DNA of 64,000 nucleotides from positions 248,001-312,000 of IMG/VR virus record IMGVR_UViG_3300025133_009608; one strand, written 5' to 3'. Under the pieces are notes generated by a model, which saw only the letters and a list, made by a program, of their open reading frames with translations, searched no databases and had not been told where the DNA came from. The position numbers and the translations under genes were made by a program. Of this stretch, positions 50,371-60,551 are shown piece by piece. The stretch is from a virus. Each line of letters starts with the position of its first letter. Position 1 is the stretch's first letter.

Positions 50371-53300
50371 TTAGTTTTCAAGCTTTGTGCCAAAGCCCTG
50401 AGGGGATGGCTTCGCGCTCTCGGCGCTGGCATCTCTTGCATCATTTTCAAAATTAATACCAGATTTGACCTTTGGAGTAAATATTATAGTTAAGATTCTG
50501 TCAACCTGCATAATCGACCCGGGAGAAAATAACTCCTGAGCTTCCTCTGCGTCCGGAATGCAGTCTACTCCGAGATCCTCCGCGGACTCCGGAAATATGA
50601 GCCCCTTGTCTGCCCAGGCTCTTATTGGAATATCACAAAATGATGCAGATATTTGCACAACGCCAGGCGTTTGAGATGTAATAGAAGCAAAATATTTCTC
50701 ACTCTCTCTGGAGATTATATTTCCATCTTCGTTTATCTCCATAAAGTACGCCCTAGACTCAGTCTTGTCTTTTACTATATTCAGCTCGACGTGGCTGGAC
50801 CAGTCTCTTGAGATCGGAAAGTCCGCATCTTTAGAATCACGAGGGACTATCTCTATATAAACTGGCGAGCCGGCCTCAATCATTATCATATCTCCAATCC
50901 CAGAGGCAAATTCAGATGCACCAGTTACGGTTGGCAAATCAAAACTAACGCCATCTATTATATCTGGATCGAGCCTGGTCGGATCCTCTCCCAGTTCATC
51001 TCCCGAGTCTGCTAGCTCTTCATTTATTATCTTAAATCCGGTATTTAACGGATTAAACACCCAAGGACACACCCTTGTAACTGCATCGTCTATACACAGC
51101 TCTAGTTTTTTATGCTCGTCGTATACTTCTTCTACGTCGAATTTTGTTTCTCTAAGTTTTATCTGAAAATCTTCTATCGACTGAGTTTTATCGCTTGCTG
51201 CTGTGAGTATGTTTTTTGACTTTTCCTTTATATAATCCCTAAATGACTCTATACAATCATTTGCCTCGCCCACTATTGATCCGAAATCATCCGGCCAAAT
51301 GGCGTCCATCGGTCCGAGGTCAAACAATGCTTCATTCATATCTGACACCTGACATGCCGAAGCTATTTCGTCGGCGCAATGGCGAAGATCTACCACATAT
51401 AATCTTGGAAAATCAAGTACTTTTATCGTGTCGATTGCCTCACTGATTGCCTGCTGATCGTCGTCGGGACTGTGGTCGTCATCGGTATGCAGATAGTTGT
51501 AAGCGCCTGGTGGTGAAGGTTGCCCTTCATCTGGAAATGGAGGAGTGAACTCGTCATGGTCGGTGGCACCAGCGCCGAACGTTGCGTTGTAACTGCTTGC
51601 AGGAATTTTGGCAAAATAGCCGCTGCCGGGGTCGCCATCGGGCCCCCAGGGCACGGTGTTCCAGCCCCCTGGATCAGAAGCGGCCTCGTAATTTGCCAAG
51701 ATCCAGTTTGCATTAGCCTGTTGTTGTACTATTTTCTCGCCATTTTTGGTGCCGCCGCCGCCTTCTTCCTCGGTAGTTCTATATACCGTAAAGTCATCTT
51801 TTGATGCTTTTTGCTTTGGAGCCGAAGGATGATTTATCATTTTGGCAGTTATAGATGTTATCTTATTTCCAACGGTATTAATTCCATTTGGCTCTATAAA
51901 GTAAACATTAAATTCATCGTCAACCAAGGCAACCATCGGAATCCCCGGGAACGTCTTTTGATATGGGGTCTCAGTAAGATCTTCCAGTGGGAATCCCTTA
52001 TCATCAACTTCCTGGGAATAGGATATTAAATCCAGAGTTAAACCGCGAGGCTGGAGCGATCCAGCTCCCTTTAAATAATTATTATAACCATCCCGAGGAC
52101 TGACAAGATCCCATCCGCCGTCGGTGCCTTCGCTTAAGCGCAAATTCCCATCGCCGTCTTTCTTTAAAAAGACAGGGCCATCATCCAAAGTCTGCAGCTC
52201 ATCAAGTGTTTTTGCCTTTACAAATATTCCGAGGAACCAGTGGTATGCAGCCCAGCTAGTAATCCCAGATTCCTCAAACTCAAAGGTTACAACTCTTGGG
52301 TCTGGACCCTTGAAGATTTTAAATCCACCCTTGGTCGACTTTGTGAATGATAAACCGAAAGTTGCCTCAAAATCTCCATTGTCAAACCTTACCGACGATG
52401 GCTTTACATTTGCATACCTGCCCGGATTCCCATCGGCATCGATCTCCTCCTCCCCGAAGTGCACACTAAAGAGCTCGCCCTCTGTATCCATTACTTCTTC
52501 GTAATTAGCGACGAGATCGCCTACTCCGGCCTCTCCCGGGCGAACCAGAACGTTGCCCGGTACGCCGGAGGTCCCGCCATCCTTGTTTTCGATCTCACTA
52601 TCGTATCCGGCCTCCGGAGTATTTCCATAGCCTCCAACGTTACTCTTCGGCAACGCAGTATAGCTCTGAGCCATAGGCAGAAGGGCGTCGGGAGTTATCT
52701 CTCCCGTTGGGCTCATAACTTTGCTCAAGATAATTCCAGCAAGCATAGACGGAGAGATGCACATCTCTGGATCTCCATCTTCTTCGATCTCACATGGGAA
52801 TCGGAAGAACATTTGAATTATTTCTAGAATCATTCCAAGAATTGTAATTATTGGCTCAAGAACCTCAAGATCGGTTTCCAGACTAAAAATATGCTCATTA
52901 AGAGTTTCCTCCAGGGTTACTATCGCCGCATAATTTTTATATGTAATAGCCGCATCTAAAGATGTAATTATATCATTTATAGCGACTATCCATCCGAGGA
53001 TCTTCAGAATAACGCACTGGAGAAGCTCCAATAGGTGCAGAAGCAGAAACAGTACCGCAATAGGAATTGCGATCTGAGGAAGAAGCAGCAGCAACTCAAA
53101 AAGGCAAGCAAATAATCTTATTATTGCATAAGCCAATTTAAATGGATTCATTAACGCACAAATAACATCAATAATACACAAAATAACTTTAATTGGAATA
53201 TATAATGTCTTTAAGTCATCAAGATGATACTTTAGCTCAGCGGTAAGATGAAAGGACAAGTCACAGAAGCTATTCAGGAACTCCTTTGCGGCCATAGACT

Positions 53301-56300
53301 TGTCCCCGATCCAGGCGCCGATCCTTAGCTGGAACATTTCAATTCTATCTTTTATGTCATCCAGGCCCATCCTCTCTAGCATGTCTCCAAAATCATCTTC
53401 TAAAGAAAATGTTTTTTCCGTCCCAAGCTGGAGAATCCCTCTCATCATATTTTCGTTAGAGTTTGTCAGACCAAACGTTACACAGCCATCCATAGAAAAT
53501 GTTGGTGATAAACTCATATCCGGAACAATAATCGTCGTTAATTGCGTTGGGCCCAAGAACGAGATTGCACCCGCTCTGTTCGCTCTTATTCCGGAAATTT
53601 CAAACTTCGTAGTCTCTGTGACTCCAATGGACTTTATTCTTAGTTTTTCCCCCGTTCTGATTGATAACTTTGAAATTGGAAACGTGCCCGCAGTCACACT
53701 CTCCGACTGATTTGGAAGATAAATATTTTCATCACCCTCCTTCTTTACTTCGACTATTTCCGGAATATTAAATCGAATAGATGAGGCGTTCCTTATCTCC
53801 ATTTCAAGGACCAGCTTGTAGTCCCTGGACCCCTCCTTATTATGTATCTGGGCTCCAGAGACTTCTGCTCCACTTGGAATAATTATTCCTTCTAGATCTG
53901 TCCCAACAAGCTTTGCGCTCGAGCCTATCATAGAGTTTAAGAGTCCCTCTATGCTTCCTGCGAAATCATTCAAAAAGTTTTCAACGAAGTCCGCCGCGGA
54001 CGATAAGTCGTCCGTTAAGACGTTAGTGAGATTATTTACATCATCAACAAATTCATTTGCAGCCTTTGATGCGTCATCAAGAGCCTCGGCACCCTCAACG
54101 ACAGCATTCACGGCGCCATCCAGCAAGCCAGTATCGCTTGGCTCTGCCGCTGCGACTTGGTCCTCGACCTGGGCCAGCGCAGCGGCCTGATCCGAAGCCC
54201 CTGCTGCCGTACCGGAACCCCCCTCTTCTTCGGAGCCCGATGCCCCGCCGCCCGCAGAGCCGGAGTCGCTCGCCGCCCCAACCTCTCCCGAGCCAGTGGG
54301 ATCGGGCTCCGATTGGGCCTGTGATCGTGATATTTCCGAGCACAAGTCCGGAGGTATCCCGCCAACTTTATTTTCGCTCTCCGCCCCTAACGCTGCGCCG
54401 ATCTCTCCCAGAATGTCTGAATTTATAACTTGGGAAATATATCCGCCCGGACTTAAATTGACAATAAGCTCATCCGGAATGCCTTCGAATCGCGTTCCAT
54501 GAATAATTTTATTGTCACCCGTACCGGCCTCACGGCCCAGCTTGAGCCCTATATTTGGGACTAAAACCACTTCGCTCATAAACTCAACATCTGATGCGGA
54601 TCCGCCTGGACGGGGATAACTAGATGGCGCGAGTATTAGCCTTTCCGTTGGAATGATAACACTACTACTATCCACCGGTTCGCCGACTACCTGGCTTGGA
54701 CTGCCCTGGTTGATGTCACTTTCACCTTTTAAAACTTTTAGATCGCTACCATTATAAATCTTAACGCCATCAACAGTTTCGAATGGCTCATCCCCTTCTA
54801 TGCTGACGGTAACTCGGTTGTATACGGAAGAGCCATAGGTAACCCCATAGTTTTTATCTTTCTTTCTTATCTCAACATCGAGCCATCCGTCGTCGTCGAT
54901 CTGCTTTCCTTTAAATACAAATAATGCACCGCCACCAAACTTAACCCTACGGCCAGTCAGGCTTTCGAATCCAAGCTTTCTACTAAGCCTTTTTCCTCCA
55001 ATATATCCCTTGTACTTCCCTGCTCCAGCGGGAAGATCAACGTGAACACCCAACAGGCTGACTTTGTTTCCGGCCTTCAGCTTCTTTCCATATTCGCTGG
55101 GTTCAAGGTTTCTTTTCTCGAGCTTCTTTTTCAGCTTACCATTGATGTCGGACTCCCTCGCATTGGTCTGTACATCGTCACTGCCGGGTAGCTTAAGATA
55201 TAGCCCGCGGATTGTTGGAGGGTGAGAAAATCCATCTATATCTACCGTTCCATATCCATTCGGCTCTAATGTAACCTCCAAAGGATCCGGATCGCCGGCA
55301 GCGGCGCCATCGTTGTCAGCAGGTGCCGCCAGCTCTATTTCTTTGTTAGTTATAAGTATCTTCGAGGGACCATCTGCACTCGGAAGCTGAGAAAAATTAT
55401 ATCCGACATAGCTTGATCCGGGGAATTTTAAAATACTATTTTTGTTTGACAGCCGATAAAAATCACCAGAGTTAGAGTCACTAAATCTATAAATAACATT
55501 TATTGCAACAATATAATTCTCGCCATCGCCAGCGCGCAAAGAAACAACCTCCGATGGCATCGAGAAGTCCTTTATTATCTTCCTGTTTTTCTCCGTAGAT
55601 TTTAACGCTAGGTATCCAAATAATTTATTTCCAGATCGAAACAGTTTGTTATTTGACTTTATCTTTAACTTTGCACTGCCTCCATCCATCAAGAGAGGGA
55701 CTGCACTAAAGCTATTTTCAAAAAACTTTGCGGCCTCAAACTCCTCCTCTGGATGCTCAATCAGTACAAGTGGAGGCGGGACCTCATCTCTCGATGGCCT
55801 ATCTGCGCTCGGCGTTCCACCGGGAGATATATAAGCAAGCCCAGTCCGCCCAGCACCATAGTGGATCCCTCCCACTCGATCTATTAGGCCGAGAGTCACG
55901 GGCCCAACGTTCGAGCCCAGTCCCGTTAGCGTACCATAATCTGCAGAGTCATCAACCCCCATGATCCCTATAGAGTTCTCGCTAACAATTCCCCTAAAGA
56001 CACCGTCCGAAAAGTAATGATCAGTTGCCAGGCTTGGGTCCAGAGAATTTGCCGGGCTAAAACGAACCCCGACTACCTCGTCAAAGTCACTCCCGCTAAT
56101 CGTCACAATTGCCCGCTCAGAGCCATACATAGGAAGGTCCCCCTGGAAGCCTCCCGGGGTGACGCGACCAAGGCTTGGGGAGGGGAGGCTTAGTTGTAGC
56201 ACAGAATTTGTTGCCCGGGCAATTTGACCGATCTCGTCCATGACGTAAACTGCAAATTTAATATTATCGGCTGGCGGCCTGAACTTCTTCCTTATATCAA

Positions 56301-58035
56301 GGCCGTCGAACGTTACTCGAACCACCGGCTCTCCATCTTCTTTTCCAGAAGTCGCCGGAGAGAGATTCTTCGCCCAAAGGCTAGATACTAAATTAATATT
56401 GAAAAACTTTGGCCTAGTAGACGATAGCATCCTTTTTAAATGCGACGAGTTATTGTTAAAATAAATATCATCATTATCAGAAGAATCGCCCAAGAATCCA
56501 TCTGATCGATTCTTTTCTCCCACAAGAAGATCCACAGATCCAACGAATGTCGGGAGGTTGACATTCGGGATCCCAACATCTCCCACAGACAGGGAGATAC
56601 TGTGTTCTGCGGCCCCCGTAAGAGTAATAGATGTCTGGTCTTCCAGGGTGGTAGATATATTAAAATTTCCGGACGAATTCAAAGTCCTCGCGGGGGTGAA
56701 CCACGGGTTCAACACAAATCCCCCTATGGTCGGAGCCCCAGTGGTGGCTCTCGTCAGAACAGGAGACGTTACTACCTCTATTTCTCCAGGAGAAAGCTCC
56801 ATGCCCTGAGAGCTTAGCGGCAGATCGTCGGGGCGAGTCATGAGTGGTGATAGAAAGAAGTTATACTTATGAAGCATATCCGGATTTAAACCCTCGGCGT
56901 CCAGGGTTATTTCCAGGTTTCCATGCACAGGATAATCAGCGGACTCAGAATTCAAGCCCAAAGATGGCGGCGGCAAGTGGTTTATCGCTATGCTTTCTTG
57001 TATGCTTGAGGACCCGTAAAACACCCTTAGAAAAAATAGCGGACCGGGAGTCTCGGAGTCTTCTTCTCCGATTTCATGCATATTTGGTGACGACCCAGAA
57101 GAATCTGTTCCGCTTAGTTCTGGAAATTTTGCATATAATGTATTATTATAAGCGGTATAGTACCCGACTATCCTTTCCGGGTTGGGCGCATTGATATCGT
57201 CCTCTGACACCCTAAAGATGGGAAACAGATCCAAAACAGCATTCATTATATCTGTTACGGCTATGTCATCTGCCGTCTCGATCGGGCTGCTTGCAGATGC
57301 CTTTTGCCATAACGACTCTGCCAGCTCTCCCATGGTCCTTCCGCTTGGACCGACTGCATTATAAAGGCCCTTTCCACTTCTGTCGTCTGGCCCCGCCTCT
57401 GAGGCTTCGTCCTTCCCCGAGAGAACCATAATTAATGATGCAAGGGCTTCTATCGGAATAAACTTAAATTTTCCGATCTCTTTGCCGGATATTGGCTGAT
57501 CTGAGCCGAGATTTGCCTTTAAAGATTCATAATCTAAAACAGAGTCTCTTCGGTCCGTCGGAGTATGCCCCGCCAAATATAGCTCCGGAGGGCCTCCCAC
57601 TCCCCACGGCAAGTCTGATGGCATGCCCTTGAGAGCCCTCGTCGAGGCTTTTCGAACCCTTTCTATGAGTTTTGAGAAATTTATGTTGCTCCCGTCAGTT
57701 GCAGCGGCCTCCATTATGGGGTCGTCGAGAAATAGGCTTTTTACAGCAGAAATTGTCGAACCATAACGTTGTAAATTATTGCTCTTTAAACTGTCAGGAA
57801 TGCCATCAGAGGTAAATACTCCGAGTGGACTTGGGATGGCGGCAACCGCCCCGCCGGATAACGGCAAGTAATTGTCATCATTACAAGGGTGCAAAACCTG
57901 TAAGTCGCCAGACTTCGAGGTCTCTGTGGAGTTATTTGCCTCACAGTTTACACGATAAAGGGAGTACTCCTCGTTCGAGCTTGGAATTTTTGCGCCAACT
58001 ATTAGCGGTAATATTTCTGATGCTTTTTCTGCCAT
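50371..58035 (-). CDS. Very large tail/baseplate protein with TIG-like domain and hydrophobic segment (2554 aa)
   Basis: The first 500 residues are mixed beta sequence. Residues about 615-720 look like an IPT/TIG domain (VTPGGFQGDLPMYG, AIVTISGSDFDEVVGVRF). Residues about 1235-1330 are low-complexity, Gly/Ser/Ala/Glu-rich, then helical. Residues about 1608-1685 are strikingly hydrophobic, with LYIPIKVILCIIDVICAL, FELLLLLPQIAIPIAVLF and QCVILKILGWIVAI-type runs, enough for two to four membrane spans. The C-terminal third returns to soluble beta/helical sequence. There is no signal peptide. The gene sits between the spike-like and 664-aa genes, so it may be an internal tail protein deployed at the membrane during infection. 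No known family was identified as a whole. Confidence 0.6.
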   Translation of the reverse strand: MAEKASEILPLIVGAKIPSSNEEYSLYRVNCEANNSTETSKSGDLQVLHPCNDDNYLPLSGGAVAAIPSPLGVFTSDGIPDSLKSNNLQRYGSTISAVKSLFLDDPIMEAAATDGSNINFSKLIERVRKASTRALKGMPSDLPWGVGGPPELYLAGHTPTDRRDSVLDYESLKANLGSDQPISGKEIGKFKFIPIEALASLIMVLSGKDEASEAGPDDRSGKGLYNAVGPSGRTMGELAESLWQKASASSPIETADDIAVTDIMNAVLDLFPIFRVSEDDINAPNPERIVGYYTAYNNTLYAKFPELSGTDSSGSSPNMHEIGEEDSETPGPLFFLRVFYGSSSIQESIAINHLPPPSLGLNSESADYPVHGNLEITLDAEGLNPDMLHKYNFFLSPLMTRPDDLPLSSQGMELSPGEIEVVTSPVLTRATTGAPTIGGFVLNPWFTPARTLNSSGNFNISTTLEDQTSITLTGAAEHSISLSVGDVGIPNVNLPTFVGSVDLLVGEKNRSDGFLGDSSDNDDIYFNNNSSHLKRMLSSTRPKFFNINLVSSLWAKNLSPATSGKEDGEPVVRVTFDGLDIRKKFRPPADNIKFAVYVMDEIGQIARATNSVLQLSLPSPSLGRVTPGGFQGDLPMYGSERAIVTISGSDFDEVVGVRFSPANSLDPSLATDHYFSDGVFRGIVSENSIGIMGVDDSADYGTLTGLGSNVGPVTLGLIDRVGGIHYGAGRTGLAYISPGGTPSADRPSRDEVPPPLVLIEHPEEEFEAAKFFENSFSAVPLLMDGGSAKLKIKSNNKLFRSGNKLFGYLALKSTEKNRKIIKDFSMPSEVVSLRAGDGENYIVAINVIYRFSDSNSGDFYRLSNKNSILKFPGSSYVGYNFSQLPSADGPSKILITNKEIELAAPADNDGAAAGDPDPLEVTLEPNGYGTVDIDGFSHPPTIRGLYLKLPGSDDVQTNARESDINGKLKKKLEKRNLEPSEYGKKLKAGNKVSLLGVHVDLPAGAGKYKGYIGGKRLSRKLGFESLTGRRVKFGGGALFVFKGKQIDDDGWLDVEIRKKDKNYGVTYGSSVYNRVTVSIEGDEPFETVDGVKIYNGSDLKVLKGESDINQGSPSQVVGEPVDSSSVIIPTERLILAPSSYPRPGGSASDVEFMSEVVLVPNIGLKLGREAGTGDNKIIHGTRFEGIPDELIVNLSPGGYISQVINSDILGEIGAALGAESENKVGGIPPDLCSEISRSQAQSEPDPTGSGEVGAASDSGSAGGGASGSEEEGGSGTAAGASDQAAALAQVEDQVAAAEPSDTGLLDGAVNAVVEGAEALDDASKAANEFVDDVNNLTNVLTDDLSSAADFVENFLNDFAGSIEGLLNSMIGSSAKLVGTDLEGIIIPSGAEVSGAQIHNKEGSRDYKLVLEMEIRNASSIRFNIPEIVEVKKEGDENIYLPNQSESVTAGTFPISKLSIRTGEKLRIKSIGVTETTKFEISGIRANRAGAISFLGPTQLTTIIVPDMSLSPTFSMDGCVTFGLTNSNENMMRGILQLGTEKTFSLEDDFGDMLERMGLDDIKDRIEMFQLRIGAWIGDKSMAAKEFLNSFCDLSFHLTAELKYHLDDLKTLYIPIKVILCIIDVICALMNPFKLAYAIIRLFACLFELLLLLPQIAIPIAVLFLLLHLLELLQCVILKILGWIVAINDIITSLDAAITYKNYAAIVTLEETLNEHIFSLETDLEVLEPIITILGMILEIIQMFFRFPCEIEEDGDPEMCISPSMLAGIILSKVMSPTGEITPDALLPMAQSYTALPKSNVGGYGNTPEAGYDSEIENKDGGTSGVPGNVLVRPGEAGVGDLVANYEEVMDTEGELFSVHFGEEEIDADGNPGRYANVKPSSVRFDNGDFEATFGLSFTKSTKGGFKIFKGPDPRVVTFEFEESGITSWAAYHWFLGIFVKAKTLDELQTLDDGPVFLKKDGDGNLRLSEGTDGGWDLVSPRDGYNNYLKGAGSLQPRGLTLDLISYSQEVDDKGFPLEDLTETPYQKTFPGIPMVALVDDEFNVYFIEPNGINTVGNKITSITAKMINHPSAPKQKASKDDFTVYRTTEEEGGGGTKNGEKIVQQQANANWILANYEAASDPGGWNTVPWGPDGDPGSGYFAKIPASSYNATFGAGATDHDEFTPPFPDEGQPSPPGAYNYLHTDDDHSPDDDQQAISEAIDTIKVLDFPRLYVVDLRHCADEIASACQVSDMNEALFDLGPMDAIWPDDFGSIVGEANDCIESFRDYIKEKSKNILTAASDKTQSIEDFQIKLRETKFDVEEVYDEHKKLELCIDDAVTRVCPWVFNPLNTGFKIINEELADSGDELGEDPTRLDPDIIDGVSFDLPTVTGASEFASGIGDMIMIEAGSPVYIEIVPRDSKDADFPISRDWSSHVELNIVKDKTESRAYFMEINEDGNIISRESEKYFASITSQTPGVVQISASFCDIPIRAWADKGLIFPESAEDLGVDCIPDAEEAQELFSPGSIMQVDRILTIIFTPKVKSGINFENDARDASAESAKPSPQGFGTKLEN

Positions 58036-58095
58036 TTATTAAACCTAAAAACTATTGCAATATATTACTACAAACATCTTATTTAATCGAGACTG

Positions 58096-60549
58096 TTATT
58101 CGCACGATTTGGGGACAAGCGACTCTGCAGCGACCTCGATGGCCTCCTTTATAGATGTTGCTATATCCAGAGGATTTGCGCTACCCTTATCCGATGCAGA
58201 TACTGTGTCCTGATGCGAAGGCCGCTCGGCCTTGCCTCCCTCTCTCATCATAATTTTCGTTCCAGATAAAATTAATTTATCGGTCGCCTCTAACATTAGA
58301 TTGCCATCATTCCTAATAACCATCGGAGTATGGGGATTCATTCCTGCTATAACTAGGCCGTGGGGGCCGATCGATATAATGTAGTCTGATGCATATGGCG
58401 GGAGTACTTCGGCATCACCCGGGGAGCCTTTCGTCGGCATCGTCTTTTCTGGCGGCTCACTATTATAATGAGCATCTAAGGTGCCCTTGTTTACTACGTT
58501 TACTCTAAGATCAAACCTGCCGGCACTGAACCCCCCAGAGCTCATCCCTCCAACGCTAATCGCTACGTCTCCGTCTGTCTGTACGACTGCACTCCTGTTA
58601 TTTTTATCTTTCCCCAGCCATGCGATCAGACTTCCTGCCGTATCCAACACCACGCTCTTCTTGTCGGCGTCATCCGCCCCAACAGACATCTCTAGTGAGC
58701 CCTCGAGGTTTACGTTCATACTTCTTCCGCCGGCGGAAGATATTGGAGCCCCAGAAGACACTTGAGATATTTCGACAGTGGATCCTCCATCCGGGGCTGG
58801 CTCAATAGACGTTATGTCAAATACATTCCCAAAAAACCCGTTTGCACGCGTTCCATCTTCATTATAGTTACTAGTCCTGTCCTTTCCGCACACCGTGACT
58901 CCGCCTCCGGAGTCAATGGCAGACCCCTTTGGGGAGACAATTATTTTCGCCATAGATCCCGAATGGGGCTTTGACTCCTCTCTTCCGTCTCCTCTTAGCG
59001 GGCCGGTACATATCTCAAACCCCTCTGGACGACTAGGAGCTCCTCGTGGAATCTTTCCCGTCGGAGTTATATTGTTTGGGGGAATATAAATTTTCGAAAT
59101 AGTATTCGCGATCAACATCTCAGCTGCGGCATACATATTATGATGCTTTGTGGTATTTACCCTCGCAGTTTCCCCCTCCTCCGGAAAGTACCCCGATGAA
59201 TTTGCAAACCTAACCCCAGTACCACGCTTTGTGCGCTGAGATGGAAATGGATGATTTATCTTTGGATATATTACCATTCCAGATTTAGATCTCAACGTTA
59301 TCGGAATATCCTCATCGGAGGTAGGGAGTGCTGGCTCGACCGATATTTCTCCATTGTTATTATACAATTTTGCATTAGTTACATATGGGATGTTTCCGGT
59401 AGGAGAGCTCCTTGGAACATTTAATTTTGCAACCCCCTCTTTGTCGATTCCAAAAACGAAATTACTAGCAGTTTCGACGGGGCTGCTTATTTCCGTAGAT
59501 GTCGACAGCTGAAAGTGGTAACCAAGCTCTCTTCTGGATATTCTTCTTGCCTTTTCAAAGCCTCTGCCAACATCCGTGGTGGGAACGGCGCCATCGGCCC
59601 CACCAATACTTACTTTTCCGTAGTTTATATCCAAAACATTGGATCCCATATCAACTACGCTTCCGCCAATTACCTCAATTAGCTGACTTGAGTCTAAAAA
59701 TAATGCATTCTTGTGACTCATTCCTCTGCGGAACTTGAGACCTCCAGTTGTGGCCCCATGTACTGGCATTGTCTCCATTATCAGTGCAGATTCCGGGCCG
59801 AATCCCGCAAAGCCCACATAACTTGGGAACTCATTTATAACTTGTCTAAATTCACTTCTTGGAATATTTCTCGGTGCGCCGCCGTCGGAGAACTCTTCGG
59901 CGGTGGCGGCAAACAGCCCTCTTTCGCTGCCCGAAAGGTCTCTAGATATATTAAGATCCGTATCGTCGTTACTCGGAATTGATGGCATCATGGAGCCGCT
60001 TCTTCGAACCGTTGTTGACCTAACTATCCCGCCCGCATCTGCCCTAACTGCGCCATGAAATAAAGCTGAAATCTGAGTTCGAGTAGCACTTCCGTCCAGG
60101 GAGCCAATCTTATATCCGGATCCGCTTGGAACCGATATTTCCACTCCATCATTATCCAAAAGAACCATGGAGCCAGATGGGCCAAGTATGCACAACTCTC
60201 CATTTTCAAGCATGCTCCTCGGAAGGGGAGTAAGCCCGGCTGGCCGATCTGATGGGTCGATTCCACTTTCATTTACATGAATCGGCGGTGTTTTTACCCC
60301 CATTATGACCAGCTCATCGGTGTTCGCGATTCTGCACGCAAATACCCTCATTCCATTCAGGGATGTTCCTCCGGAGACTATTCCGTGATCCGTTCCCGCC
60401 AACCACTGTGGGATCGATGCCGAAACAGATGGGATTGACGTTCCCGCGGAATCATCGGACTCGAGAAGAACACCTCCACGACCATCGACTCCTACGACGG
60501 TATATGAGAGCATTGAATAAGCTTTAAATGGATTTAAACCAGAAACCAT
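58096..60549 (-). CDS. Baseplate spike-like candidate (817 aa)
   Basis: This 817-aa protein has repeated short beta segments with Gly turns. Examples are ENGELCILGPSGSMVLLDND followed by VEISVPSGSGYKIG near residue 125, ISIGPHGLVIAGMN, and MVIRNDGNLMLEATDKLIL near the C terminus. This alternation is typical of gp5/VgrG-like beta-helical spikes, but I see no clear OB-fold signature or lysozyme motif. It starts two bases after the hub-like gene, the usual position for a spike gene. The last 40 residues are helical (PLDIATSIKEAIEVAAESLV). The call is therefore based on context and beta repetition. Confidence 0.5.
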   Translation of the reverse strand: MVSGLNPFKAYSMLSYTVVGVDGRGGVLLESDDSAGTSIPSVSASIPQWLAGTDHGIVSGGTSLNGMRVFACRIANTDELVIMGVKTPPIHVNESGIDPSDRPAGLTPLPRSMLENGELCILGPSGSMVLLDNDGVEISVPSGSGYKIGSLDGSATRTQISALFHGAVRADAGGIVRSTTVRRSGSMMPSIPSNDDTDLNISRDLSGSERGLFAATAEEFSDGGAPRNIPRSEFRQVINEFPSYVGFAGFGPESALIMETMPVHGATTGGLKFRRGMSHKNALFLDSSQLIEVIGGSVVDMGSNVLDINYGKVSIGGADGAVPTTDVGRGFEKARRISRRELGYHFQLSTSTEISSPVETASNFVFGIDKEGVAKLNVPRSSPTGNIPYVTNAKLYNNNGEISVEPALPTSDEDIPITLRSKSGMVIYPKINHPFPSQRTKRGTGVRFANSSGYFPEEGETARVNTTKHHNMYAAAEMLIANTISKIYIPPNNITPTGKIPRGAPSRPEGFEICTGPLRGDGREESKPHSGSMAKIIVSPKGSAIDSGGGVTVCGKDRTSNYNEDGTRANGFFGNVFDITSIEPAPDGGSTVEISQVSSGAPISSAGGRSMNVNLEGSLEMSVGADDADKKSVVLDTAGSLIAWLGKDKNNRSAVVQTDGDVAISVGGMSSGGFSAGRFDLRVNVVNKGTLDAHYNSEPPEKTMPTKGSPGDAEVLPPYASDYIISIGPHGLVIAGMNPHTPMVIRNDGNLMLEATDKLILSGTKIMMREGGKAERPSHQDTVSASDKGSANPLDIATSIKEAIEVAAESLVPKSCE

Positions 60550-60551
60550 TA

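Noticed and set aside
58036-58095. Copy of the promoter-like motif before the 2554-aa gene
   Set aside because: A TAATAT sequence is present but no CTATT block at the right distance.
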